Shown piece after piece: positions 17,342 to 24,953 of a stretch of 64,000 nt of DNA. This DNA comes from Mycobacterium sp. E3198. GTDB taxonomy: Bacteria; Actinomycetota; Actinomycetes; Mycobacteriales; Mycobacteriaceae. The stretch covers positions 22,698 to 86,697 of the forward strand of contig NZ_LZIS01000260.1 in the NCBI RefSeq assembly GCF_001667015.1, given 5' to 3'. Each line of letters begins with the position of its first letter. Within the stretch, counting starts at the first letter, position 1. A program made the translations under genes and the position numbers. Below the pieces are notes generated by a model that was not told the DNA's origin, searched no databases, and saw only the letters and a list, made by a program, of their open reading frames with translations.

Positions 17342-18990
17342 ATTCGCTCCGGGGCGGTGACGCCGAGGATGGTCAGGCCGTTGGCGATGACCTGGCGGGC
17401 GGCCTGGCACAGCGCCAGGCGCGCGGTGTGCAGGTCGGTGGGCTGCTCGTCGCCCTGCGGCAACACCCGGCAGGAGTCGTAGAACCGGTGGTAGTCGCCG
17501 GCGAGGTCTTCCAGGTAGCGGCACACCCGATGCGGTTCCCGCAGTGCGGCAGCGGTTTTCAGCACGCGCGGGAAATCGCCGATCGAGCGCAGCAGCGCGC
17601 CCTCCTTGTCGTGGCTGAGCAGCTCGAGGTGCGCCGTGTCGGGGATCAGGCCGAGCTCGGCGGCGTTGCGGGCCAGCGCCGACAGCCGGGCGTGCGCGTA
17701 TTGCACGTAATAGACCGGGTTTTCGTTGGACGCCGAGGACCACAGCGCCAGGTCGATGTCGATGGCGGTGTCCACCGACGAGCGGATCAGGCTGTAGCGC
17801 GCCGCGTCGACGCCGATCGCCTCGACCAGGTCGTCGAGGGTCAGCACCGTGCCGGCCCGCTTGCTCATCCGGACCGGCTGGCCGTCGCGCACGAGGTTGA
17901 CCAGCTGCCCGATCAGGACCTCGACAGTGGCCGGGTCCTCACCGAACGCGGCGGCCACCGCCTTGAGCCGGGCGATGTAGCCGTGGTGGTCGGCGCCGAG
18001 CATGTAGATGCACAGGTCGAAGCCGCGCTGCCGCTTGTCCAGGTAGTAGGCGATGTCGGCGGCGATGTAGGCCGGCTTGCCGTCGCTCTTGATCACGACA
18101 CGGTCCTTGTCGTCACCAAAAGCGCTGGTGCGCAACCAGGTTGCGCCGTCCTTCTCGTAGACGTTGCCGGTCTCGCGCAGCCTGGCGATGGCCTGATCGA
18201 CACGCCCGCTGGTGTGCATCGAGTCTTCGTGGGTGTAGACGTCGAAGTCGGTCCCGAGCTCGTGCAGCGACTCCTTGATGTGGGTGAACATCAAGTCGAC
18301 GCCGATTTCCCGGAACGTCTCATGCAGGTCGGCGTCGGGCAGGCTCAGCGCGTCGGGCGCCTTCTGCAGGATCTGCGCCGCGATGTCGTTGATGTAGGCG
18401 CCGGCGTAGCCGTCTTCCGGGGTCGGTTCGCCCTTGGCCGCGGCGATCAATGAGTTGGCGAACCGGTCGATCTGGGCGCCGTGGTCGTTGAAGTAGTATT
18501 CGCGCACCACGTCGGCGCCCTGGGTGGTCAGCAGCCGGCCCAGCGCGTCGCCGACGGCGGCCCAGCGGGTGCCGCCGATGTGGATCGGCCCCGTCGGGTT
18601 GGCCGAGACGAATTCCAGGTTGATCTTCTGCTCGGCCAGCTCGTCCGAGAAGCCGAACTCGTCGCCGGCGTCGAGGACGTCGTTGACGATCTTGGCCTGC
18701 GCCGACGCCTCGAGGCGCAGGTTGATGAAGCCGGGCCCGGCCACCTCCGCGGAGGCGATGCCGTCGGCTTCGGCGAGCCTTTCGGCGAGCCAGCCGGCCA
18801 GTTCGCGCGGGTTGGCGCCCACCTTCTTGCCCAGCTGCAGCGCCAGGTTGCTGGCGTAGTCGCCGTGATCGGGATTACGCGGCCGCTCCACCGTGACCGT
18901 CGCCGGCAACGCGGCAGCGTCCAGCCCGCGCTCGGCAAGCACCGCGGCAGCGGTGGCTTTGAGCAGCTCAGCCAGGTCAGCGGGGGTCAC
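17338..18990 (-). CDS. argS: Arginyl-tRNA synthetase (ArgS)
   Basis: Class I aminoacyl-tRNA synthetase charging tRNA-Arg. From the GTG at 18990 it has 550 residues, the usual mycobacterial length. The HIGH-type motif is 'NPTGPIHIGGTRWAAVGD' near residue 130, a KMSKS-type 'RMSKRAGT' lies near 370, and the C-terminal DALR domain follows. The frame remains open to 19158, but the upstream part has no family similarity. It is the first gene of the amino-acid operon; a tRNA-Arg gene lies 2.8 kb away in the window. Confidence 0.95.
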   Translation of the reverse strand: MTPADLAELLKATAAAVLAERGLDAAALPATVTVERPRNPDHGDYASNLALQLGKKVGANPRELAGWLAERLAEADGIASAEVAGPGFINLRLEASAQAKIVNDVLDAGDEFGFSDELAEQKINLEFVSANPTGPIHIGGTRWAAVGDALGRLLTTQGADVVREYYFNDHGAQIDRFANSLIAAAKGEPTPEDGYAGAYINDIAAQILQKAPDALSLPDADLHETFREIGVDLMFTHIKESLHELGTDFDVYTHEDSMHTSGRVDQAIARLRETGNVYEKDGATWLRTSAFGDDKDRVVIKSDGKPAYIAADIAYYLDKRQRGFDLCIYMLGADHHGYIARLKAVAAAFGEDPATVEVLIGQLVNLVRDGQPVRMSKRAGTVLTLDDLVEAIGVDAARYSLIRSSVDTAIDIDLALWSSASNENPVYYVQYAHARLSALARNAAELGLIPDTAHLELLSHDKEGALLRSIGDFPRVLKTAAALREPHRVCRYLEDLAGDYHRFYDSCRVLPQGDEQPTDLHTARLALCQAARQVIANGLTILGVTAPERM

Positions 18991-19072
18991 GAGCGTCCAT
19001 CCTATTGGCTTCGGTCCCCCGGGCCCGAATCTATTGCAGGCGGCAGCTCCGCACCCACGCAGGCCCTCGTCG

Positions 19073-20215
19073 CTATCGGCTGGCGCGAGCAGCCTCGATG
19101 GGCACGATGCCCACCAGCCGGTCGCCCCGGGCAACGTGGTAGGCGTCATACCGATCAACGGTGGGGTCGCAATGCGGGGTGACGAACTCCACGCGTTCCC
19201 CGAGGCTGACGGGTGCGCCGGCGGGCCGGGTCAATGCGCCGTGCTCGTCGCCGAAAAACATGTACGTCGAGCCGCCGAAACGCGCGCCGGCCGGCCGCGG
19301 CATCGGGCCGTCCGTCGCGAAAGCCTTGAGACCGGCGTCGACGGTGACGACCCCGTCCGCGTTGGCGCTCACCACCTGGCTGGCAACCCACAGGCTGGTG
19401 TCGAAGGCTCCGTCGTCGTCGCCGCCCAAGGCGTCGGAATACTCGGCGTCCATGAACACATACGAGCCCGGCTGCAATTCGTTGAGGATACCCAAGTCCA
19501 GATCCGCCGCGACGGTACCGGTGCCGCCGCCGGTGATGATGCCGACGTGGTAGCCGGCCGTTCGTAGCGCGTCGACCGTGCGGGACAGCCGCTCCATGCC
19601 GACACGGACTGCGTCACAACGCTTTTGGAGCCCGGCGATGTGCTGCCAATGACCCCCGTAGCCTTGCACGCCGGCCAGCGTGAGCCCCTCGCAGCGGTGG
19701 ACGTGCTCCGCCAACGCGACCGCCTGCTCCAGGCCGGAAACGCCGGTGCGGCCGAGCCCCACGTCGACGTCGATGAGGACGCTGACTCGAATCCCGCGGC
19801 GACACGCTTCTTCGCTCAGCGCGGTCACCGGGTCGGGATGATCCACCACACAGGCAAATTCCGGGTCGAGCGCCGCCAGGTCGCACAGCCGCTTCGGAAT
19901 CGCCGGGTCGGCGACCGGCGAGGTCAGGAGAATGCCGCGCACGCCGGCCGCCGAAAGCGCCTCGGCTTCAGCGGTTTTGGCGCAGCAGATCCCGACGGCG
20001 CCGGCTGCGATCTGCTTTCGGGCGATCCAGGCGCATTTGTGCGTCTTGGCGTGCGGGCGCAGCGCGACCTTGTCGCCCGTCCGCTCGACCATGCGGCGGA
20101 TGTTGGCGTCCAGCGCCGCGTCGTCCAGGATCAGCGCCGGCGTCGGCAGGCGGAAGCGCGAGTTCGGTTCGCCAATCATGGCTTGCGCCAACTGGTCTGC
20201 CGGACGAATCGTCAT
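19073..20215 (-). CDS. D-threonine aldolase / D-serine dehydratase-like PLP enzyme
   Basis: Alanine-racemase-fold PLP protein of 380 residues in the DTA/DSD1 family. The PLP lysine is Lys57 in 'RPHAKTHK'. The C-terminal metal site 'TPHCDPT' followed by 'DAYHVARGDRLVGI' is the zinc-binding signature of D-serine dehydratase and D-threonine aldolase. It would cleave or deaminate a D-hydroxy-amino acid, but the substrate is not certain. Its ATG overlaps the stop of the tautomerase-like gene (ATGA), so the two are coupled. This pair is not at this place in M. tuberculosis as I recall it. Confidence 0.85.
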   Translation of the reverse strand: MTIRPADQLAQAMIGEPNSRFRLPTPALILDDAALDANIRRMVERTGDKVALRPHAKTHKCAWIARKQIAAGAVGICCAKTAEAEALSAAGVRGILLTSPVADPAIPKRLCDLAALDPEFACVVDHPDPVTALSEEACRRGIRVSVLIDVDVGLGRTGVSGLEQAVALAEHVHRCEGLTLAGVQGYGGHWQHIAGLQKRCDAVRVGMERLSRTVDALRTAGYHVGIITGGGTGTVAADLDLGILNELQPGSYVFMDAEYSDALGGDDDGAFDTSLWVASQVVSANADGVVTVDAGLKAFATDGPMPRPAGARFGGSTYMFFGDEHGALTRPAGAPVSLGERVEFVTPHCDPTVDRYDAYHVARGDRLVGIVPIEAARASR

Positions 20216-20667
20216 CCGGACGCCACGGAGGTCAGGTGCTCGAACCCCGCGAGCGGGACGATGTCCGGCAGCCGGCGAATCGCTCCGTTCTGCGCCCACT
20301 GGCCTTCGGGCACTTCGTGGATGACACACGACGTGACGACCAACTTGTCGCCATTGCCGCCGGCCGCCGCTGCGGCGACCTCCTGGAGCTCGCCGGCGAA
20401 TCGCGCCTTGCGGGCACCGTCGAGCACCCCCGCGCTGACCTGCCAATCGATGAATACGCCGGCGACCGCGGCGTCCGCCGAGGCGCCGGCGGAGTAAAAG
20501 CCCCCGGGTGGGAGCTCGTGCAGCAGGACCAGGGCCCGCATCCGGTGCTGAGGCTGGTCGGGCACCGATTCGGCACGGCACGCCGCGTCGGTGAGGCCGG
20601 TGACCAGGCGCTGCTTGCCCGCGTCGTCGAAGGCGCCGGGTGTCAGGGTTACGTGCATCAGCGGCAT
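20212..20667 (-). CDS. Tautomerase/MIF-like small protein
   Basis: A 151-residue protein whose N-terminus 'PLMHVTLTPGAFDDAGKQRL' after Met1 has the look of the tautomerase superfamily, in which Pro2 becomes the catalytic base after methionine removal. 'LLHELPPGGFYSAG' continues the fold. It may consist of two tautomerase-like halves. It is translationally coupled to the downstream DTA-like PLP enzyme, suggesting work on the keto/enamine product, but that link is inference. The frame extends upstream to 21273 without family likeness and was cut at the ATG at 20667. Confidence 0.7.
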   Translation of the reverse strand: MPLMHVTLTPGAFDDAGKQRLVTGLTDAACRAESVPDQPQHRMRALVLLHELPPGGFYSAGASADAAVAGVFIDWQVSAGVLDGARKARFAGELQEVAAAAAGGNGDKLVVTSCVIHEVPEGQWAQNGAIRRLPDIVPLAGFEHLTSVASG

Positions 20668-20753
20668 GACATCTACCTTTCCGGGGTTCCTGCCCTCGTA
20701 ATCTCCCCCACCGGCGCCGCACAAAGCCAGTGGCGAGGTAGACAGCTTTCTTG

Positions 20754-20759
20754 CATAAT
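20754..20759 (+). promoter_or_regulatory. Candidate -10 element, leaderless start of the GlxA-type regulator
   Basis: CATAAT ends 7 bp before the ATG at 20767, where the transcription start would be expected. No ribosome binding site precedes the ATG. The arrangement fits a leaderless mRNA, which is common in mycobacteria. Confidence 0.4.
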
Positions 20760-20766
20760 TCGCCAC

Positions 20767-21735
20767 ATGATCGGTTTCGATGTCCTCGTGCTCGACGGCG
20801 CCAGCGCGAGCGCGGTGGGCGTGACGATCGACGTGATTTCGGCGGCGAACCGGATCCTCGGCAAGCCCGCGTTCGACCTTCGGTTCGTGTCGCCGGCGAG
20901 CCAGGTCGCCTTGCGCGGTGGCCTGACCGCCGCCGCGGAACCCCTCACCCACAGCACGGCGCGAGAAGTCGTCGTCGTGCCCGGCTTGGGCGCCGCGCAG
21001 CCCGAGGAGATCGCCGAGCGGCTCGGTGGCGCCGACGTCGCCGTCGCGGCCGACTGGTTGGCCGGTGCTGATGGCTGTGGCGCGGAAATCGCGGCCTCGT
21101 GCACGGCCGTCTTCGTGCTTGCCGCCGCCGGGCTGCTCGATCAGCGACGCTGCGTCACGACGTGGTGGCTCGGGACCGACCTCGCCCGGGTCGCGCCGGC
21201 GGCCAACGTCGTCATCGATGACATGGTCGTTCGCGACGGGTCGGTCTGGACGGCCGGGAGCGCGTTCGCGCACATCGACCTAATGCTCGCGCTCATGCGC
21301 GAGCTCGGCGGCGCGGCGCTCGCCGACGAACTCGCGAACCGGCTCGTCGCCGATCAGCGCACGTCGCAGGCGAGCTTTCTCATCCCCTCGCACCTGGCGG
21401 CGCGCGACGAAACGGTCGCGGGCCTGGAGCGTTTCGTCCGATCGCGGTTGGGCGAAACGCACACGCTCGACTCGCTGGCCCGCTTCTGCGGCCTCAGCAC
21501 CCGAACGCTGGCGCGCCGGACCCGAAATGCCGTGGGCCTCAGCCCGCTTCAGCTGGTGCAGCGAGTTCGCCTCGAGCGCTCGGTGCACCTGCTGCGCACC
21601 ACCCGCATGCCGCTCGAAGAGATCGCTGCGGCAGTGGGATTGGCGGATCCGGCGACGCTGCACCGACTGGTGAAGAAACACACCGGGCAGTCGCCCGGCG
21701 CGCTGCGCCCGAGCGCTCAGGCGAGGGCCTCGTGA
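20767..21735 (+). CDS. GlxA-type transcriptional regulator (DJ-1/PfpI + AraC domains)
   Basis: A 322-residue regulator with an N-terminal DJ-1/PfpI sensor-like domain (about 1-180, cysteine in 'AASCTAVFVLA' near residue 113) and a C-terminal AraC-type double helix-turn-helix (about 215-315, 'LDSLARFCGLSTRTLARR' and 'PLEEIAAAVGLADPATLHR'). It is divergent from the tautomerase/PLP-enzyme pair across a 99-bp gap and is the obvious candidate regulator of that pair. The effector is unknown. The frame is open upstream from 20236, but that part is antisense to the tautomerase gene. Confidence 0.85.
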   Translation: MIGFDVLVLDGASASAVGVTIDVISAANRILGKPAFDLRFVSPASQVALRGGLTAAAEPLTHSTAREVVVVPGLGAAQPEEIAERLGGADVAVAADWLAGADGCGAEIAASCTAVFVLAAAGLLDQRRCVTTWWLGTDLARVAPAANVVIDDMVVRDGSVWTAGSAFAHIDLMLALMRELGGAALADELANRLVADQRTSQASFLIPSHLAARDETVAGLERFVRSRLGETHTLDSLARFCGLSTRTLARRTRNAVGLSPLQLVQRVRLERSVHLLRTTRMPLEEIAAAVGLADPATLHRLVKKHTGQSPGALRPSAQARAS

Positions 21736-21822
21736 TCGGCGCTTGAGCTGTGGCGGGGTCACGATCGTCACGTCGATGCGTTACTCTGGCTGGGCCCAAT
21801 GGCGCTGCATCGACATCGAAGC

Positions 21823-21898
21823 GCCCCCGTAGCTCAGGGGATAGAGCGTCTGCCTCCGGAGCAGAAGGCCGCAGGTTCGAATCCTGCCGGGGGCACCA
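21823..21898 (+). tRNA. tRNA-Arg (anticodon CCG), with encoded CCA
   Basis: A complete cloverleaf: acceptor stem GCCCCCG (21823-21829) pairs with CGGGGGC (21888-21894), the discriminator is A, and CCA is encoded at 21896-21898. The anticodon stem TCTGC/GCAGA encloses loop CTCCGGA, anticodon CCG. The T arm GCAGG-TTCGAAT-CCTGC is perfect. It decodes CGG arginine codons, abundant in this GC-rich genome. The T-loop/3' end is partly repeated at 22320-22343. Confidence 0.97.
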
Positions 21899-21901
21899 GC
21901 T
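21876..21901 (+). repeat. tRNA 3'-end repeat, copy 1 (possible att site)
   Basis: Left copy of an imperfect direct repeat: TTCGAATC, a 4-bp spacer, then the 14-bp block CGGGGGCACCAGCT, lying at the 3' end of the tRNA-Arg and extending 3 bp past CCA. The right copy is at 22320-22343. Confidence 0.6.
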
Positions 21902-22052
21902 ATTTGCCGAGGTGAATGCGGTTTTCAACATCCAGTGAACGCCATCGTGTGATTTTCGCCGTCTCCTGGCAGAATCCGCGCGGCGCGGAAGGTGCATTTG
22001 AGCACTGCCCTTTTCACAACGCGCGTTTGGATAAAGGGCAACACTTGGCCGC

Positions 22053-22280
22053 GTGGAACACGTACTCGCCGCCCTCGCGCTCACCGTCGCACTGCTCGCC
22101 CCCGCCCCTGCGCCGCCGCTCGCGCCGCCAAGCTGCCAGCCCGTGAGCAAGGCCGGCAACTGCTACAGGCCCGGCCAATACTGCCGCAACAGCGACCACG
22201 GCGTGACCGGCGTGGGCGAGGGTGGTCAAGAGATCGTCTGCACCGACAACGATGGCTGGCGCTGGGAACGGGCCTCCTAA
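22053..22280 (+). CDS. Small secreted Cys-containing protein
   Basis: A 75-residue protein starting at GTG. A hydrophobic, proline/alanine-rich signal peptide (about 1-24) is followed by a mature domain of about 50 residues with four cysteines (in SCQP, NCYRP, QYCRN and IVCTD), which could form two disulfides after export. Tryptophans cluster near the C-terminus. I do not recognise the family. It lies between the two copies of the tRNA 3'-end repeat, so it may be cargo of a lost integrative element, or simply a local gene. Confidence 0.6.
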   Translation: MEHVLAALALTVALLAPAPAPPLAPPSCQPVSKAGNCYRPGQYCRNSDHGVTGVGEGGQEIVCTDNDGWRWERAS

Positions 22281-22319
22281 GCGCACTTTTACCTCATGTC
22301 GACTCGCCGCCTTGGCAAA

Positions 22320-22343
22320 TTCGAATCACCGGGGGCACCAGCT
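22320..22343 (+). repeat. tRNA 3'-end repeat, copy 2 (possible att remnant)
   Basis: TTCGAATC, a 2-bp spacer (4 bp in copy 1), then the identical 14-bp block CGGGGGCACCAGCT found at the tRNA-Arg 3' end. The sequence before TTCGAATC no longer forms a T stem, so this is not a functional tRNA. It lies about 0.44 kb downstream of the tRNA. Confidence 0.6.
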
Positions 22344-22391
22344 CCGCCCCCGCTCAGGGCGGCACGAGCACCCGGGCGAACGAGTTACCCC

Positions 22392-22697
22392 TTAAGGCGC
22401 ATATTCGGGGCAGTATGACGTGGCCGAAGTTCGCACCAGAAACCTTATGTCGTCGTCCGTCATGCCGTTCCGCTCGTGCGACTGGACCATGCCCACGATC
22501 GAATCCATGCTGCGGCCCTGCGCCAACAGGGCGCAGATCTTATGACCCATATTGATCAGGCCCTGATCGCCCTTAGCGCTTGAAATCCCCTGATTGTGAA
22601 GCGCATTTACGAACGAGGTGTCGTTGTCGTCCGCGTGAGCGGTCGGAATAACCGTGAGGGCAAGGGCCGCTGCCAGCAGCGCGGCAATCCGCGTCAT
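22392..22697 (-). CDS. DUF732 secreted protein
   Basis: A 101-residue exported protein: signal peptide about 1-22 ending in 'TAHA', then a small helical DUF732 domain with two cysteines (in 'HKICALL' and 'TSYCPEYA') that would form a disulfide. The 'GHKICALL' and C-terminal 'YCPE' signature is the family hallmark in mycobacteria. It occupies the position of M. tuberculosis Rv1291c next to argS and the tRNA. The function of DUF732 proteins is unknown. Two more family members lie at 60378 and 62922. Confidence 0.85.
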   Translation of the reverse strand: MTRIAALLAAALALTVIPTAHADDNDTSFVNALHNQGISSAKGDQGLINMGHKICALLAQGRSMDSIVGMVQSHERNGMTDDDIRFLVRTSATSYCPEYAP

Positions 22698-22800
22698 GAC
22701 CCTGCATGGTAGCCGGGCTCACTCGCGCGTTGGGCTGAGCCGGGCGGGCCGGTACCTGAAAACCGGGGTTTAGAAATCGCATAAGTGGGCACACCGCGGC

Positions 22801-23577
22801 ATGATCGCGCGTCAGATCCCTCGTTTTCTCGCTCCTGCGGTAGTCGCGGCCTCCAGCGTCAGCGCTGCTGTCCTCGCGTCTGCGACCCCGTTCGCCTCCG
22901 CCGAGCCGTGCCCGGACGTCCAGGTGGTCTTCGCCCGCGGCACCGACGACCCTCCCGGGCTCGGCCCCACCGGACAGGCATTTGTCGACTCGCTGCGCCC
23001 CCGCGTCGGCGCAAAATCGTTCGACGAATATGCGGTGAACTACCCCGCGACCCATGACTGGACGAACGCGGGCGAGGCCGGCATCAGGGACGCGGGCGCG
23101 CATGTCGTGTCGATGGCGCACGACTGCCCCAACACCAAGATGGTGCTCGGCGGGTACTCGCAGGGTGCGGCCGTGATGGGCTTCGTCACCTCGGCGGCCG
23201 TACCGGCGGGGATCGATCCCGCCACCGTCCCGAAGCCGATGGACCCCGAAGTGGCCAACCACGTGTCCTCAGTCGTGCTCTTCTCGGTGCCAAACGAGCG
23301 GGCGATGAACTTCTTCGGCGAGCCGCCCGTCGTCATCGGCCCGCTTTATCAGTCCAAGACCATCCAGGTGTGCGCTCCGGGTGACCCGATCTGCGCCGAC
23401 GGGATGAATTTCGCGGCACACGACACGTATGCAACCAACGTGGCGGTGATCGACCAAGGCGCGACCTTCGCGGCGGATCGTCTCGGCGGAGTTTCCGGCG
23501 GTCCGACGGGTGCGGGTCCGGCCGCACCGACCACCGTCGTCGGCTCCCCGTCGCCGCGCGGAGGCTTCGACAGCTAA
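22801..23577 (+). CDS. Secreted cutinase-family serine esterase
   Basis: A 258-residue exported esterase of the cutinase-like protein family found in multiple copies in mycobacteria. A signal peptide (about 1-34, ending 'FASA') leads to 'CPDVQVVFARGTDDPPG' at the mature N-terminus. The nucleophile is the serine of 'GGYSQGA' near residue 122; the acid and base are probably in 'CAPGDPICADG' (near 200) and 'AAHDTY' (near 212). Four cysteines fit two disulfides. A proline/glycine/serine-rich tail of about 35 residues follows the catalytic domain. Likely substrates are short- to medium-chain esters or lipids. Confidence 0.9.
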   Translation: MIARQIPRFLAPAVVAASSVSAAVLASATPFASAEPCPDVQVVFARGTDDPPGLGPTGQAFVDSLRPRVGAKSFDEYAVNYPATHDWTNAGEAGIRDAGAHVVSMAHDCPNTKMVLGGYSQGAAVMGFVTSAAVPAGIDPATVPKPMDPEVANHVSSVVLFSVPNERAMNFFGEPPVVIGPLYQSKTIQVCAPGDPICADGMNFAAHDTYATNVAVIDQGATFAADRLGGVSGGPTGAGPAAPTTVVGSPSPRGGFDS

Positions 23578-23666
23578 AAGCCGATCCAAGTGTTCCGTTT
23601 GCCTCAACGGATGAACACCCCGCGGCTACGCTGTGCCTGACAGCCGGGCGGCTCGAGGAGGCGAAA

Positions 23667-23699
23667 TTGGCAGGACGCGAAGCTCAGGCACCGACCTGA
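23667..23699 (+). other. Possible 10-codon upstream ORF coupled to the small membrane protein
   Basis: A strong GAGGAGG ribosome site at 23654-23660 is followed by TTG and ten codons ending in a TGA that overlaps the next ATG as TGATG. This may be only the ribosome site for a different start, but the layout fits a tiny coupled leader ORF. Confidence 0.25.
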
Positions 23700-23926
23700 T
23701 GTTGTCGCTGTTCATCGCTGTCATCGGGCTTGTCTTCCTGGCCTTAGCGCCCACCCGCTACACCGGCATGATCTTCGTGCTCACCCTGCTCGCCACCTTC
23801 GGGATCACCGCGTTCGACATGAGCACCCACCAACCCACCAGCACCGACATCACGGGCTTCGCGCTGGCACTCATGCTGGGCGGACCCGCCCTGCTGATCA
23901 GAAGCGAGCGGGGAATGAAGGGCTGA
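23699..23926 (+). CDS. Small two-helix membrane protein
   Basis: A 75-residue membrane protein with hydrophobic helices at about residues 2-18, 22-38 and 48-66 and a short basic tail. The frame is open from a GTG at 23633, but the region before 23699 is polar; the ATG at 23699 begins directly at the first helix. The family is not recognised. It is tail-to-tail with the FHA protein gene. Confidence 0.6.
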   Translation: MLSLFIAVIGLVFLALAPTRYTGMIFVLTLLATFGITAFDMSTHQPTSTDITGFALALMLGGPALLIRSERGMKG

Positions 23927-23933
23927 CTCGGGC

Positions 23934-24365
23934 CTATCCGGTCAGGAAGACGAGCCGGAACTTCCCGATCTGCACTTCGTCGTTGTTGGCCAGCACCGCC
24001 GAGTCGACGGGCTGCCGGTTGACGTAGGTGCCGTTGAGGCTGCCGACGTCGGCGACGGCCCAGTTGCCGTCCTCGTCGAGCCGAAACTCCGCGTGACGGC
24101 GGCTCACGGTGACGTCGTCGAGAAGAATGTCGCTGTCGGGATGGCGCCCCGCCGAGGTGACGGCTCGATCGAGCAAGAAACGGGAACCGGCATTCGGGCC
24201 GCGCTTGACGATCAGCAGCGCGGCTCCGCTCGGCAGTCCTTCGGTGGTTTCCGCCTCGATGGCGGTCGAACCGTCCTCCGGCTCATCGAGAAACTGGGTG
24301 CCGTAATCGGCGGTCGTCTCCCCCACCGCTTGGGTGAGGTCTTGCTCGTCGTCGCCGCGGTTCAT
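23934..24365 (-). CDS. GarA-like FHA-domain protein
   Basis: A 143-residue protein: an acidic N-terminal tail (about 1-48) and a forkhead-associated domain (about 50-143) with the phosphothreonine-binding residues in 'AGRHPDSD', 'VSRRHAEFRL' and 'GSLNGTYVN'. The FHA domain reads very like GarA (Rv1827), the PknG/PknB-controlled switch of 2-oxoglutarate metabolism. An ETT motif at residues 16-18 recalls GarA's VETTSVF phosphorylation site but is altered after the threonines, and the C-terminal tail of GarA is missing. As true garA lies elsewhere in mycobacteria, this is probably a paralogue, but a lone diverged orthologue cannot be excluded. Confidence 0.8.
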   Translation of the reverse strand: MNRGDDEQDLTQAVGETTADYGTQFLDEPEDGSTAIEAETTEGLPSGAALLIVKRGPNAGSRFLLDRAVTSAGRHPDSDILLDDVTVSRRHAEFRLDEDGNWAVADVGSLNGTYVNRQPVDSAVLANNDEVQIGKFRLVFLTG

Positions 24366-24448
24366 CTGTCGCTCCCACCGCCCCGGGCACGCTCAGATGC
24401 CCGCCAGGCCAAGAGAAATACCCACCTTCCGGCGGTCTTACGCCCGCC

Positions 24449-24949
24449 TCAGTTGCGGCTGAGGATGAACGCCTCGATGTGACGGTCGCCGGCGCGCACC
24501 TCGTACTTGCTCCAGCCGGGGTACATCGTGAGGCCCTTGGACCAGATCTCGTCGCGTTCCTCGGGACTGGCGAGACGGGCGGTCGCGCGCCAGCTGTCGC
24601 GGCCGATCGACACCGTGGCATCCGGATGGGCCTTGAGGTTGTGGTACCAGGCCGGGTGCTTCGCACCGCCGAAGTTGGACGCGATGAGGGCCACCCCGTC
24701 GGGGTGCGGGATGCCGTACAGCGCGACGGTGCGCGGCTCGCCCGATTTGGCGCCGGTGGTGGTGAGGATGACCGCGGGCACGCCGGTCGCGAGTCCGGCG
24801 AAGCTGCTCCTGCCCCCGGTGACCTTCGTGATCAGTCGGTCGAGGTGGTGGGCGGTCGGGCGCAGGAACGCCGCACCCAGCGTCGTGGACCCGAAGCTGC
24901 GCATGAACCGATGGAACGCGTTGGCGTGGTCGAAGGACAGGTCCGACAT
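24449..24949 (-). CDS. F420-dependent nitroreductase-family protein (DDN/FDOR-like)
   Basis: A 166-residue split beta-barrel protein of the deazaflavin (F420)-dependent nitroreductase family, as seen in 'LTTTGAKSGEPRTVAL' and 'IASNFGGAKHPAWYHNLKAHP' (near residue 90), which bind F420 and shape the substrate site. Members reduce quinones, nitro compounds or other electrophiles in mycobacteria. The ATG at 24949 is preferred; it starts 4 bp after the upstream CMD-family gene on the same strand, so the two form an operon. Confidence 0.85.
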   Translation of the reverse strand: MSDLSFDHANAFHRFMRSFGSTTLGAAFLRPTAHHLDRLITKVTGGRSSFAGLATGVPAVILTTTGAKSGEPRTVALYGIPHPDGVALIASNFGGAKHPAWYHNLKAHPDATVSIGRDSWRATARLASPEERDEIWSKGLTMYPGWSKYEVRAGDRHIEAFILSRN

Positions 24950-24953
24950 GGCG

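Noticed and set aside
22320..22343. A second functional tRNA gene
   Set aside because: Only the T-loop and 3' end are present; the T stem is broken and there is no anticodon or acceptor 5' strand upstream.
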